From Cycas panzhihuaensis (taxonomy: Eukaryota; Cycadophyta), in contig CM041465.1 in NCBI GenBank assembly GCA_023213395.1, positions 242,861,741-242,925,740 of the forward strand: a DNA stretch of 64,000 nucleotides. The letters run 5' to 3'. This document shows, piece by piece, positions 11,341 through 23,640 of this stretch. Under the pieces are notes generated by a model. The model was not told the origin of the DNA. It ran no database searches and saw only the letters and a list, made by a program, of their open reading frames with translations. Position numbers and translations under genes: made by a program. How positions within the stretch are numbered: position 1 is the stretch's first letter; each line of letters opens with the position of its first letter.

Positions 11341-12880
11341 ATCCCCCCTCAATTTTGAGGAGGGGAATGCCATGTGCACAAGGGCAACCAAGGACATTAT
11401 CCTCACCCCTAGAAAGGTCATAAAGGTAGGAGTGGAATGTTTACCTAAAGAAATAGAGGAATACACCATCATTTTTTATGAGTTCTATAATGTTTTTATG
11501 TAGGATTACACTAACATGAGGGGAATAGATCCCTCCATAGTCACTCATAACCTTACAACCATCCCGGGTGCTCACCCTATGTGACAAAAGAAACATCCTC
11601 TTTATTCCAATCTATCTACTATGGTTAAGATGGAGGTGAAAAAACTCTTAGATATAGGGTTGATCACTTCCATCGATTACCCCAAATGGGTTTCCAACAT
11701 CATTCCCATTGCTAAAAGGAATGAAATGATTTAGATATATATTGACTTCTAAGATATCAACAATGCATGCCCTAAAGATAATTTTCCTCTACCCTTCATT
11801 GATCAGATCATTGATCGTACCATTAGATTTAAAGTTGTCTTTGATGGATGGATTCTCCAATTATAATTAGATCCAGATATCCCTCGAAGACTATCACAAA
11901 ATAGCCTTCACTACTCCTTGGGGCACCTTTACTTATAAAGCAATAACTTTTAGACTTAAAAATACATGCACCATATATTAGAGGGTAATGCAATTTGTTT
12001 TCCACAACCTCATAAATAAAACCCTTAAGGTATTCATGGATGATATGGTAAGTCTTTCTTGTAAGAGGGCCCATCACCTAGAGGATTTATATGCTATTTT
12101 CATATGGTGTTACAAATACCATGTTAGTTTAAACCTACTCAAATATATATTTGTTGTAATTGCTAGCAAACTCTTAGCTTTCCTTATTTCTAAACAAGGG
12201 ATCTAGATTGACCTTAATAAGGTCAAGGCTATCCTTGACATGTCTCTTCCCAAAATGTGGTGCTAAATCAAGTCATTTTTTGGTAGGTTGGGTTTCTTCA
12301 GGTATTTTCTAGTAAACTTCATCACAACCACCAAATTCTTCACTAACCTATAAAGAAGGGGGCCTTATTCGTTTGGTCTCCTAAGGCCTAGGAAGAATTC
12401 TAAGAGCTTAAGAAAGCCTTAGCTTCCACTCTAATCCTAGCATCCTCTCTCTTTGATCATCCTTTCATTCTTTATACCTTGGCCATTGATGAATCCTTGG
12501 GGGGGAATGCTCGTCCAAGAAGATGATTCAAGAACTGAGCAAGTCATTTACTTTATTAGTTACATATTAGTTATAACTGAGCTCAACTATTCCCCCATTG
12601 ATAAGGAGTGGCTTACCTTGGTCCATACAACTAAGAAATTTAGGCACTACCTTCTTGGCAATACCACTCATGTGATCATATAATCTAATCCCTTGAGGTA
12701 TCTCTTAACTCAATCTAACTTGACTAGAAGGATGGGCAAATGGGCCATCCTCCTCCAAGAGTATGACCTTTAAATCATTAACAAGAAATCGAAGAAAGGA
12801 ATGGTAGTTACTAAACAACTAGTTGATACTCCTATTCCTAACCCTTCTAATGTTTTGGTTGATGACTCCTTGCCCAATGA
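11341..12880 (+). pseudogene. Reverse transcriptase and RNase H of element B
   Basis: Copies the element RNA into DNA. It starts with the NFEEGNAMC block (11351), then KWVSNIIPIAKRN (about 11683-11721), the TTPWGTFTYKA region (about 11910-11940) and the catalytic FMDD at 12033-12044 (family norm Y-V/M-DD). The RNase H part has ELNYSPIDKEWL and FRHYLLGNTTHVII (about 12575-12683). Many TAG/TAA stops and one or more frame changes between 11740 and 12450 make it inactive. This first RNase H is separate from the second RNase H-like domain at 23181. Confidence 0.8.
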
Positions 12881-14177
12881 GCCCATCTTTATTATTCAAG
12901 ACTAATCGTCCCATCTATTGGCCAATAGAAAATGGTATAGGGATATTATATAATATCTTACCAAGTAACATTATCATCCTAATACTAGCGACAAGGTGAA
13001 ATCATAAGTTAGGGCTACCACTAGGTAGTATTTCCTTATAGAGCAGGTATTGTATAAGAGATCTTTCGATGGGGTCCTCCTTCACTTCATCAATCCCGAT
13101 AAGGTAAATCAAATCCTTCACGAGTGCCATAGCAACATTTATGGTGGCCACTTTAGGGGCCAATCCATGACCTAAAGGATCCTCCACATGGATTATTACT
13201 GACCATCCATCTTCAAGGATGCCCATGCCTATGTGTTACATTGTTAAAGGTGCCAAGAGCACACCAACATCATCCATTCGCCTTTCAAGGCCTTGCATCC
13301 CATCATTTCCACATGGCCTTTTTCCCAATGGGGATTAGACCTCATCAGAGCCATAACACTGCCATCCTCATTGTAGCACAAATTCATCCTAACCATGATA
13401 GAGTATTTTACCAAATAGGCTGAAGTAGTCCCCTTATCATCCATTACTAGCAAGACCATAGCCACTTTTATTTAGTAGCACGTCATCTGTAAATTTGGAA
13501 TCCTAGATGTCCTAATCACAGATAATGGTACTTTTTTTTATAATAAAGAGGAGGAAGAACTTTTTGGGAAGTTGAGGATATCCCACAAAACCTCATCTCC
13601 TTATTACCCCCAGGCCAATGGCTAGATTAAATCTTTTAACAAAACCCTTATCAATATCTTAAAGAAAATAATCACTCAATCCCAAAGAGATTGGAACCTC
13701 CAACTTTCTTCTACTTTGTGGGCATATTACACTTCCATTTTCATGACTATAGGGATGACCCTATTCTCCCTTATATATGGGACCAAATTAATCCTCCTGT
13801 TAGAAGTCAAAATCCCCTCTTTACGAGTTTCTCTTTAATGTCTCATTGATGAGGAATCATGCTTCCAGGCCTACCTCATTGACCTTGAAGCCTTGGATAA
13901 GAAATACTTGATGTCATACTAAGAGAACCTTGCCTCCAAGGCTAGGTTACGAAGGATGCATGACAAATGTTTTTATCCTCACCCTCTAAATCCCAGGGAC
14001 CACATCCTTAAGATTGAGTATCTCCATGATCGCTTATCTAAGTTTGGGCCTAAATGGGTTGGCCCTTTCATTATTATCAAGACTCTTGATAATTGCGCTT
14101 ATCAGATAGCTACTTTGGAGGGCCTTGAATTCAAAAAAGCTGTGAATGGTAAGTTCCTAAAGAAGTTTTACATATAA
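12881..14177 (+). pseudogene. Integrase of element B
   Basis: Inserts the DNA copy into the chromosome. The N-terminal zinc-binding region has a His/Cys block around 13117-13260 (HECHSNIYGGHF, then C--C). The catalytic core has WGLDLI (about 13333), ITDNGT (about 13516), then SPYYPQANG (about 13598) and LIYGTK. The C-terminus (13956-14177) contains DHILKIEYL, WVGPFII, LEGLEFKKAVNGKFLKKF and a normal-looking stop. Several TAG stops break the frame. The same C-terminus is found in A (3476-3697). Confidence 0.8.
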
Positions 14178-15034
14178 CCCTTTCTGTTCACGAATATGAT
14201 GGGCACACCCCCCCTCTGTCACTTCGAAATGAGCCTAAACTACCATCCTAAGTATATCATTACTTCCCCTAGTCGCAGGTGTGATGATTGTTTAGAGTGG
14301 CCTTCTATCCTTTGGACTCTGTCATTTGTATTGCAACTCTTGTCCCCCTCTTAAGGGAGATTTTCTCTTTTCTTAGTTAGGTAAGTAAACCTCCTTCGCT
14401 TCTGAGCATAAAGTCACTTCCCAACCAAGGACCCTTTTTACTTAGGTATCTATACCCCTATTCATTACTTCTTTTGCATATCTATCACACTCCTTTTGAG
14501 GAACATACATAGCACTCTCCTTGGTCCTATACATATCCATCATCAATATACATGGTGATTGTGTATGCCTAGTATGAGTATGGCATTGCATGAAAGGAAG
14601 CATATGTGTCATCTGTATATGATCTAATAAAACCATACATAACAATGAACTAAAACTATCTAAATGCATAACCCCTTCTACATTCATGTACCTATATCCA
14701 TATGCATATACTCATCTCTCTATACATCATGCAAATAAACAAGCTATATAATAAATAGAGTAACAACATCAGATACTCATCACAATATCATTGTCATGCA
14801 TCAAAATGGGATACCAATTGGCCCCCATCTATATATATAGAAAGTCATATGGTACAATAAAATTATATGGTACGTCATCTAGGTAATGCACCTTAGGAAG
14901 CTAGAATCCTTATAGGGAGGAGTACAATTATATATATACGTATGGTGAAAACTCCCTAGAGGTCTGAAGCTTTCCCATCAAAATACATAATATACATGTC
15001 TCCATACTATACGTACCTCCTATATGTTATGTCC
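14178..15034. other. Spacer between integrase and antisense gene, element B
   Basis: No open frame of weight. It is homologous to 2639-3475 (inverted) and to 57200-57923. It contains AT-rich runs and TATATATA stretches. It lies between two converging coding units, so 3' ends and polyadenylation signals of both are expected here; none is clear enough to call. Confidence 0.5.
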
Positions 15035-15326
15035 TTAAGGGGTGTCATCCCCTCGTCCACCTGATTCCTTGCCAGGGGGCCACATCCTATCTAGCCTCCT
15101 TTAGTGCCTCTCAGAGGCCCCTACCTCACTCCCCTCGTCTCTAGGCCTTCGCTGGGTTGGTGTCATCATGTGAGTCTTGCTACATGATGACCTTGTAGCT
15201 ATCTAGTTAACTAACTAGTCGTACCTAGTTTAAAGGCAATCACTCTCCCTCTTAGCTAAGTGGTGTCTCTCCTCTAGCATGATGATCTGGATCCTACTCC
15301 CAACATCACCTCCTAGTCCTCCTAAT

Positions 15327-15968
15327 TGTTGAGAATACAAGGTCCTAAACTTTAAACTGCCACAAGATCTAAACTATTTTGTAACTAGTTATAGGAATCA
15401 AAACTAAGATTTAACTTGCAAGTTCTAAAATTAGAAATAATATAATAACATCAATATACAAGCTAAACATCACATATGCACCCAATATAATGTGGTAAAA
15501 CCCTAGTAGTGTGTTAGGGAAACATCCACACAGGAAAGGTATCGATCTTTATTACTGTAAAATGGATAAATAGTACATCTCAGTAGCAGAGTTCTCTTAG
15601 GAACAACAACCAGCCACCGCCCTCATCACAATACATTACATTACATTCAACATAATAAGAGAAGCCCTAAAATGGGCTACATGAGAGGGACACCCAAGGC
15701 ATGAATCTCAATCATAGAATCTAGGGTATTTGTGCCAAAAGACTTTGATTCTCTTTACATTTTAATATGGTTTACAGGGCTAATTTTTTGGGTTGGGAGC
15801 TATCACCCTTGAACCCCCTCTTAGCGAGGGGCGTTCTACTCCCCTCGCATCCCCTAGCTAAGGGGGGTTTCCACCCCCCTTGGAACCTCCCAAGAAAGAT
15901 TAGGGGGCGAACCCGCACTGAAAACATGCCAAAAGTTTAGCCTTAAATGCTTGTTGTCACAATATCCA
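15327..15968 (-). repeat. 3' LTR of the copia element (full length, 642 bp)
   Basis: On the plus strand it runs from TGTTGAGAATACAAGG to CACAATATCCA, giving TG...CA ends. It matches 20015-20519 along the shared part with scattered substitutions. A GC-rich hairpin-capable segment (GCGAGGGG ... CCCCTCGC, 15823-15848) lies in what should be U3. Confidence 0.85.
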
Positions 15969-15969
15969 A

Positions 15970-15982
15970 CCATCTCCACCTT
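15970..15982 (-). other. Polypurine tract of the copia element
   Basis: The minus strand reads AAGGTGGAGATGG directly before the 3' LTR start (TGGATATTG). It is the usual second-strand primer position. Confidence 0.6.
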
Positions 15983-16019
15983 GACAATAATTTACTTGGT
16001 ACCTTTCCTGAACCCTTCC

Positions 16020-19000
16020 TCATCTTTTCTGCAAGCTAAGAGAAGTCAAACACCATTTAAACTTCTCTATTGGTACTAGTTTTATGAATATATTAGCAAA
16101 ATTTTGATTGGTATAAATCTTCTCAATTGCCACTCCACCTACTTCCACAACCTGTTTAACAAAATGGTATTTAAGAGTAATATGCTTTGTTCTACTGCGA
16201 TAAGCCATATTCTTGGCTAAGTAAATGGTACTTTGGCTATTACAAAATACCTTTACATATTCCTGTCTCCTTCCAAGCTCAACTAATAGACCCTGTAACT
16301 AGATTACTTCTTTACAAGCATGTGCTGCAGTAATATATTCAGCTTCCGTGGTCGATAGTGTAATTGTGCTATGCAATTTGGACATCCAACTAATTGGACC
16401 ATTTGTAAAAGTGAAAATATAACTTGAAGTAGACCTTCTTTTGTCTAAATCTCCTACAAAGTCTAAATCAACATATCCATAAACCTGATTACCTGTACCT
16501 CCAAAGGTGATACAATAGTCACTTGTACCTCTCAAATATCGAAGCACCCATTTCACTATAGCCCAATGTTCTTTCCCTAGATTTGCCATAAACCTTCTAA
16601 CTACACTGACTGCATGTGAAATATCAGGTCTTGTACATACCATGGCATACATCAAACTTCTTACTGCACTGGCATAAGGCACACAAGACATATAAACCTT
16701 TTTCCCTTCACTACTAAGACTCATATTCAAAGAAAGCTTGAAGTGGGAAGCCAATAGGATACTCACTAGTTTCACATTTGCCATACCAAACCTGGTTAGC
16801 ACCTTCTCCACATATTTCTGTTGTGATAACCATAGCTTACCATTTTTCCTATATCTGTATATCTCCATGCCTAAGATTTATTTTGTAGCTCCTAGATCCT
16901 TCATATCAAAAGTCCTAGCTAGTTAAGCCTTTAGCTTATTGATTTCTTCCATGCTCTTGCTTGCAACCAACATGTCATAAACATATAGTACTAAGATAAT
17001 GAATAAGCCATTGTCCATAAATCTAAAGTAAACACAATGATCATACTCACTTCTTTTGAAATTTTGGCTCTCCATGAAGGTATCAAACTTCTTGTACCAC
17101 TGCTTAGGTGATTGCTTTAGGCCATATAATGATTTCCTGAGCCTACAAACAAGTCTTTTTCTACCATCCTGTACAAACCCTTCTGGTTGATCCATATAGA
17201 TCTCCTCATCTAAATCTCCATGTAGAAAAGTTATTTTTATATCTAACTACTCTAGCTCCAAATCAAGAGAAGCTACTAATGTTAACAGCACTCGAATTGA
17301 AACAAGTTTGATAACTAGGGAAAAGATCTTATGAAAGTCAATACCTACTTTCTGTACATAGCCTTTAGCCACCAATCTTGCCCTGTATTTATCAACCTTT
17401 CCATCAACATCTGTTTTTATCTTTAAAACCCACCTGCAACCAACAGTCTTCCTTCCGTATGGAAGTTCTACCAAGTCCTATGAATTATTTTTCTTTAATG
17501 CATCTATCTCTTCTTACATAGCCTTCTTACACTTCTCACTATGGATATCATCTACTGCTTCTTGAAAACATGTAGGCTCACCGTCATTAGAAACTAAAAT
17601 AATAGAAGTAGACGGGTTGTACCTATCAAGTGGATGACCGACTCATGTAGATCTTCTAACTATTGGTAGAGGAGTGTCCACATACTCTTGTAAATCTATT
17701 GTAGATTCATCTTCAGAAAAATCTTCCTGCTCTTATGATTCTAAAGATGGCTGGGTTTCAAAATTGACCTATTGATGTTCATCTTTCTGCTCCTGTTTCG
17801 TTTTAACTTCTCCACTGTCTGATTTTAGAAAGGGAGATTCATCAAATACAACATCTTTGTTAATGGTGATTTTGTGGGTAGTAGGATCTCATAACTTATA
17901 TCCCTTTACACCATCCTTATCACCATAACCAACAAAGATATACCTCTTGGATTTTAGGTCTAAATTTGAACGTTTACGTTTGTCAGTCCATGCATAAGCA
18001 TCATAACCAAAAACTTTTAAATTTGAATAATCACATGGATGTCCAGTCCATACCTCTTCAGGAATCTTGCAATCTATTGCAAGTGATGGTGCCCTATTTA
18101 CCAGATAGCAAGCTATTTGAATGACTTCTACTCATAAGCCCTGCTCCACTCCTACATTACTTAGTATGCTTTTTACTCTTTTTAAGAGTGTCCTATTCAT
18201 GCGCTTAGCTATGCCATTTTGTTGTGGAGTATATCTAGTGTCTTGTGTCTTTTGATCCTAACTTCTCTGTAATAGTTCTCAAACTCCAAGGAGTTAAACT
18301 CACCTCCATTGTCAGTTCTTAAACATTTGATTATCTTACCAGTACTATTCTCAACTAGAGGCTTGAATTGCTTAAACACACTAAAAACTTCAGATTTCCT
18401 TTCAAAAAATAGACCCATACCTTCCTGGAGTAATCATCTATAAATGTGACATAATACAATGATCCTCCACAAGATATTTTGGGGGCTAGTCCCCATACAT
18501 CTAAATGTATGTAATCTAGAATGCCTTTACTAGTGTGACTCCCTACTTTAAACCTGAGTCTATACTACTTTCCAAAAATACAATGTTTACAGAAAGCCAA
18601 ATCTAAAAGCTACAAGTTAGGAAGTAACTTATGGTTTATTAGCACCTCAAGTCCTCTCTCACTCATGTGCCCAAGTCTCTGATGCCATAACTGAGCTAGA
18701 TCTTCTATAGTCTTTGATGATGTAGTTAATTGGCTCACATCTGTACTTCCCACTAAAATATAAAGATTTCCTTTCTTTAAGGCTTTCATAACAACCAAGG
18801 TGCCCTTTGACACCTTTAGAACTCCTTCATAACCTGTATGCTTAAAACCACCCAAATCTAATTCACCCAAGGAAATAAGATTCTTTTTCAAATTAGGTAG
18901 ATGTCTAACCTTAGTTAATGTTATGACTACCCCATTGAACATCTTAATTCTGATGCTACCAATATCCACTATCTTACAAGAAACTTCATTTCCCATAAGC

Positions 19001-19943
19001 ACATCACCACCATCAAGAGGTTGGTATGATGAGAACTAACTCTTATGTGGACACATGTGGTGCAAAGCACCTAAATCTAATAACCAATCATGGTGATAAT
19101 GAGAAACATTATAAGCAACCAAGACATCATCATCCATACCTTAATTTGACTCCACCTGATTCGTCTCCTTGATAGGATCTTCCTTTTTCTAGAACTCCTT
19201 CCTTTTATAACAATCCTTCTTGAGGTGACTGGTCTTATTACAATGCCAATACCTGAGCTTACTCTTTTTGCTCTTTGACTTGGACCTCAATGTATCCCTG
19301 GAGTTTTATCCTCTTCAAACGTTCTACCCCTTACTATCATAGCTTCTAGTGTGGAGGTTTCAAAACTAGTTTTCCTCTTCACTACTTCCATTAGCAAAGC
19401 ACTCACAACATAATCATAATCCAATACATCTATAGTACTAAAACTAATTGAGGTGACAATATTATCCTAGGATTTGAGTAATGAGCATAACAAGGTAACA
19501 TCCTTATCCTCATCCTCAATTTTAACATCGATACTAGTCAACTGATAAAGAAGAGTATTGAAAACATTTAAATGTTCAATAATTTTTGTATCTTCCTTCA
19601 TTTATAATGAGTACAATTGCCTCTTCAGGTAGATTTGATTCGTTATTGATTTGGTCATATATAGGCCTTCCAACTAGGTCCATAATCCTGCTACTGTCTC
19701 TTCCCCTGTGATGTTAAACAAGACTTCATCTGCCAAGCACAATCTTATTATGTTAAGTACCTTTTTGTCTAAGTCATCCCAATCATCATCGTCCATCCAT
19801 GTATGTTTCTTCGATTTACCTGTAAGGGCTTTGTACAAACCCTACTGTATAAGAATATCATGCGCTTTTAGCTTCCACAACTCGAAGTTATTCTTGCCAT
19901 TGAATTTCTCCACCTCAAACTTTACACTTGATAGTTTCACCAT
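16020..19943 (-). pseudogene. Copia gag-pol polyprotein, decayed
   Basis: The start is the ATG at 19943-19941, opening with MVKLSSVKFEVEKFNG as in Tork/Tnt1-like gag. The zinc knuckle at 19210-19251 has W-H-C-N-K-T-S-H-L-K-K-D-C with the first Cys replaced by Tyr. The protease active site reads WLLDLGALHHMCPHK (usual D-S-G is D-L-G). Integrase shows WHQRLGHMSERG (about 18690), a C--C pair and TDNGGEF (about 18297-18317). RT spans 17474-16923, and its catalytic YVDD is YVYD near 16981-16995, so it is inactive. RNase H (16868-16299) has GYVDLDFVGD and TTEAEY. About 20 in-frame stops, mostly TAG, interrupt an otherwise nearly collinear frame. It ends with a stop at 16020-16022. Confidence 0.88.
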
Positions 19944-19999
19944 TTTGGTGTAGAAAAGATGATATCAAAACCTTCATAGACTCGCTGCAAAACAAAAGT

Positions 20000-20012
20000 G
20001 GCTTTGATACCA
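20000..20012 (-). other. Primer binding site of the copia element
   Basis: The minus strand reads TGGTATCAAAGCC two bases after the 5' LTR end. It is the standard initiator-tRNA-Met primer site with one change (G to A). Confidence 0.8.
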
Positions 20013-20014
20013 CT

Positions 20015-20519
20015 TGTTGAGAATACAAGGTCCCAAACTTTAAACTGCCATAAGATCTAAACTATTTTTCAACTAGTTAAAGGAATCAAAACTAAGATTT
20101 AACATGCAAGTTCTAAAATTAGAGATAATATAATAACATCAATATACAAGCTAAATATCATATATGCACCTGATATAACGTGGTAAAACCCTAGCAGTGT
20201 GCTAAGGAAACATCCACATAGGAAAGGTATCAATCTTTATTATTGTAGAATGGAGAAACAATACATCTTAGTAGTAGAGTGCTCTTAGGAATAACAACCA
20301 ACCACCGCCCTCATCACAATACATTACATTACATTCAACATAATAAGAAAAGACCTAAAATGGGCTACATGAGAGGGACATCTAAGGCATGAATCTCAAC
20401 CTTAGAATCCAGGGTATTTGTATCGAATGACCCTGATTCTCTTTACATTTTAATATGGTTTATAGGGATAATTTTTTAGGTTGGGGGATATCACCCCTGA
20501 ACCCCCTCTTAGTGGAGGG
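20015..20519 (-). repeat. 5' LTR of the copia element, truncated
   Basis: It aligns with 15327 onward and stops at about 20519, where the sequence changes abruptly to the B antisense gene. Compared with the other LTR it lacks the outer ~135 bp, including the U3 hairpin and terminal TG. Confidence 0.8.
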
Positions 20520-22506
20520 GAGGTTGTCCCTCACTCACTAGGATGGGAGGTTGTCCCTCTGTAGAGACCTGGGGAAGTAGCTCTCGCACTACTGCCTCTA
20601 GTAGCCTTACCATCTCAGCACCTCTTGCCAAACCATATATCATATGTCAGTCTAGAGTATGTATAAAAATCATTAAAATATAAATATAATCATCTAGGGA
20701 TGTAGTAAATGATCAAACAAAAGTTGGAGTCAAGGTAAAGTCTCACCTCTTGGGATGACTAGCTCCTCCACCCATACGATCTCCTCTTGTAATGTGGCTC
20801 CCTCTACCACCACCTCTACCTCCTTGACCCTTGGCAGTACCTCCTCGCTTATCTCTTAGGTTACGGGGGTGTCTCCTCCCTCCAATCTCTTCTCTCTTGG
20901 GACCCCTTGGTTTTCTATAGCTACTACTACCTACTACTACCTTTTCCACTGCCACCATATCCACAATAGCTATCGAGATCTACCTGTAGCCTCCTCTCTA
21001 CCTACTAGTCCTGGTGGTGGTCTATCTCCTCCTACCATTACTTATGGTCTTTCCTCATTTCCTATAGCCCAAGATGGCCCTTCTCCATCTCCTCCATTAC
21101 CATTAACTTCATCTCTACCCTCATCAGGCTCATCTCCCATCTCTCCTCCTTCATCATCACTCTCCTAATGGATCGCCTGGTATGGGTCCACTATGTAGTT
21201 TGTGAGAGTGAGAAGATCTAGTGATGCTGCCGCCATGGATCGTCTCACATGGACTTAGTCCTTAGACCCCTTGAACCTAGTATGCCACCTATGTATCATA
21301 GAGGCCTTAACTAATATGGAATGAGGCCTTCTTGGTGATGCCACTACTCTAAAGTGATAGAAGAACCAACACTGGAGCAACGTGTAATAAGAAAATCCTC
21401 TTCTCTCTGCTACTCATATCTGGTCTAGCTGTGCAACTATATTTGCTATTGTCAAGGCAGACCAATCAAGCCTCTCCCTAGCCTCACACCTCCTAATGGT
21501 CGCCATCCATCCTTCGAGAATATCTTTGTAGTTTTATTTCTGGGATATTTAGAATATAATGGCTAGAGTAATAAGTTTCCTCATACAAGGAACTCTCAAT
21601 AACACCATTTCTTGTACAGATACTTCTCGTTGATCCCATCAACTTTGCCCTATAAAAAACCTTGCTGCCTCCCTATGAGTAATATCTATGCTGGGTAAAG
21701 TACCTAGAGAATCTGATGTCCCTCTAGCTGGCACTCCTAAGATCCTCCTGATGTCCCTCTAGCTGGCACTCCTAAGATCCTCCTGATGTCCCTTGGTGTG
21801 ATGGTGATATCTCCCACCTGTGGGAGATGGAACACATGCCTTTGTCTATCCCAATGGGATATTATATCCACTAGTAGCCACTAGTCTGATGCATATTATA
21901 GGGTCTTGATCACCTTCAGGAGCTTGTAGCATCACAGGGTCATCCTCTCCTACCTCAACATCATCTCAATAAAACTCATCATAGACATCCCTATGTTCTA
22001 GCAATTGTCAACTATGAGAATAGCCTATAATATCAAAACAACTAATTAGAAACCACCCTCACACTACTACCATGTGTTGTCCCTCCCACTGGATGACTAG
22101 AGCTCCCTTAGACAAAGCAAGTCCATCCATCTAAGTTATTTTTTTTTTCTCCTATTAGGTCTCTTCCCTATGTCAATATCTATGGTACCTCATATATTGA
22201 TGCAAGCTCTACTAAGAAATTTCCTTTTCTTGATGGCCTCACTGCAAACTTCATGACACTATGACAATTATCATGGGGCCATGGCTAACCCCACTAAAAT
22301 GTGGTGGTGGCCCTAAAAATCAAAAAAATTATTCTGATTAGGCCTGGCTTGGCCCAATGGAACCAGGATTGCCTAATGCCCTAGTCCTCCCCCTCCTTAG
22401 GCCTCCATTAAGCTCCAAGGGGTCCCTATGGCCCTTGTGGGGCCCAAAAACTAACAAAAAACACATTGAATTTGACTGGCAAAATGGAATGGCTAAGGTG
22501 TGATCC

Positions 22507-22512
22507 ACTTAC
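22507..22512 (-). promoter_or_regulatory. Splice donor, intron 1 of antisense gene B
   Basis: The minus strand reads CTA/GTAAGT, a consensus plant donor. Copy D has CTG/GTGAGT at the aligned site (60270-60265), and in A the GT is AT. The paired acceptor is ATTATAG/GCTATT at 22025-22026. Confidence 0.55.
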
Positions 22513-22536
22513 TAGATTTGGTTTGATGGTTGCCAT

Positions 22537-23180
22537 CTCTTCACTCCAATCCCACTGGCTATTATCTTGTCTCGATCCAGTGGTTAAATTCTCAATGTGT
22601 ACTCCTAAAAGGTGGCATAGCCTCATTACTCAGAGGGAAGGGCTCTTGATCTCTCACATGGCCCATGAAAATAAATTCTATTTTTACCCCTTCTTATTCC
22701 TAGAGCCTCCTGTGGTGCCATCTCTATTCTCCTTAATGTGATAACCCTTAGGACCATTTATTTATTCTTATCTCCTTTGTCTTCTAGGTTGACCCCTTTC
22801 TTGATCCCACAACCTCCTTTTTACCCCTTTTTGGTGCATTTATGATGAATCCCTCTAGCTACTTTTAGGCCCTTCTATCTCATTTTTTGTGATGCTCTGA
22901 AGCGTGCCTATGTTTATACTCCTTTGGCTCATTTCAGCATCTTGGATCCACTTTTTCCATCCATTTGAGCCTCTAAGGTTCCTAGGGAAGCTCCTCCTCC
23001 TTTCTAAGCCTCCATAGGCCCTTTCATGACCCCCAGGGCCCCCCTCCCCCCTGCCACTCTTTCATTAGATAAGCCTCCCTTGAGCCTAGTAGCTTGCTCC
23101 CAAGGCTTAAATATCCTCTCACGACTAGTATTTATAGTCATTCTAAGTTATTATAGCCCCATTGCTACCCTTCTCGTATC
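22537..23180. other. Upstream region of antisense gene B and of the second RNase H
   Basis: It lies between two diverging units: the antisense gene (minus) and the RNase H-like frame (plus). The position matching D's TATATAA reads GAATAAG-like here (about 22690-22700, minus strand) and is no longer a TATA box. No further gene is seen. Confidence 0.4.
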
Positions 23181-23640
23181 TTGATATTGCCGTCACTATC
23201 TCTTTTGTCATTTACTATTCTTACCATAGTTCTACTTATCTTTACCAATAGAGGAAGTCGTGGCAACCCTGGGCCTTCCATAGCCATGTGGATCCTTTGT
23301 GATCCCTCAGGAAATGACTATATGCATTCTAGAATCTTCTTCCTTGAGGCTATGAATAATATGGCTAAATACATGGCTATTATTGAAGCCCTTACTGACA
23401 CACTATGCTTCTGCCATGGACCTGTCATCCTCTATTATGACTCTCAAATTGTTATGTCACAGCTAACCTAGGTCTACCAGGTGTGTTACCCATGATTGAG
23501 AGCCCTTGATTTGACTAATAGGTCCCTATTATCTCTTTTCCCCTCCATGAATGTTCAACACATTCCTTGAGATTTGAACATCAAGGTAGATGGCCTTATT
23601 CATTACATCCTCGAGTGTCGTCTCTCTCTCTCTCGGATGA
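23181..23640 (+). pseudogene. Second, archaeal-type RNase H-like domain of element B
   Basis: Contains FTNRGSRGNPGPS, NMAKYMAIIEAL and YDSQIVMSQL, followed after stops by the N--VD-L segment. This is the pattern of type I RNase H of the archaeal/RNase HI-like group that Tat elements carry in addition to the RT-linked RNase H. The first catalytic Asp is Asn here (FTN; D has FTD at the same place), so this copy should be inactive. It lies between the antisense gene and the 3' LTR, in pol sense. Confidence 0.75.

Larger units (their letters stand above)
15327..20519 (-). mobile_element. Ty1/copia retrotransposon (Tork/Tnt1-like), 5' end truncated
   Basis: Minus-strand element with left (3') LTR 15327-15968, PPT 15970-15982, polyprotein 19943-16020, PBS 20000-20012 and right (5') LTR from 20015. 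Domain order gag, protease, integrase, RT, RNase H is diagnostic of copia. The 5' LTR lacks about the first 135 bp and the flank has also lost sequence, so no target duplication can be shown. It lies in exon 3 of B's antisense gene, so it is younger than B. Confidence 0.88.
15035..22536 (-). pseudogene. Antisense accessory gene of element B, split by a copia insertion
   Basis: Model on the minus strand: ATG at 22536-22534; exon 1 to 22513; donor GTAAGT (22512-22507); intron of about 488 bp; acceptor AG at 22026-22025; exon 2 22024-20747; donor GTGAGA; intron of about 123 bp; exon 3 from about 20623. Exon 3 is interrupted at 20520 and resumes at 15326, ending with TAA at 15035-15037. The inserted DNA is the copia element 15327-20519. 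The spliced start reads MATIKPNL joined to AILIVDNC, in frame with the NIGM block that follows. The plant-mobile-domain-like H-FHLP block is at about 21800-21870. A 35-bp tandem duplication (21721-21790) shifts the frame. About 180 bp of gene sequence present in D is missing at the right insertion junction. Confidence 0.55.

Noticed and set aside
20743-20964. Arg/Gly-rich minus-strand frame as a separate RNA-binding protein
   Set aside because: It is a shifted frame over exon 2 of the antisense gene; alignment with A puts the coding frame elsewhere.
23610-23640. CT and CA microsatellites (also 3089-3103, 34424-34438, 39485-39503)
   Set aside because: Short, common simple repeats with no sign of function.
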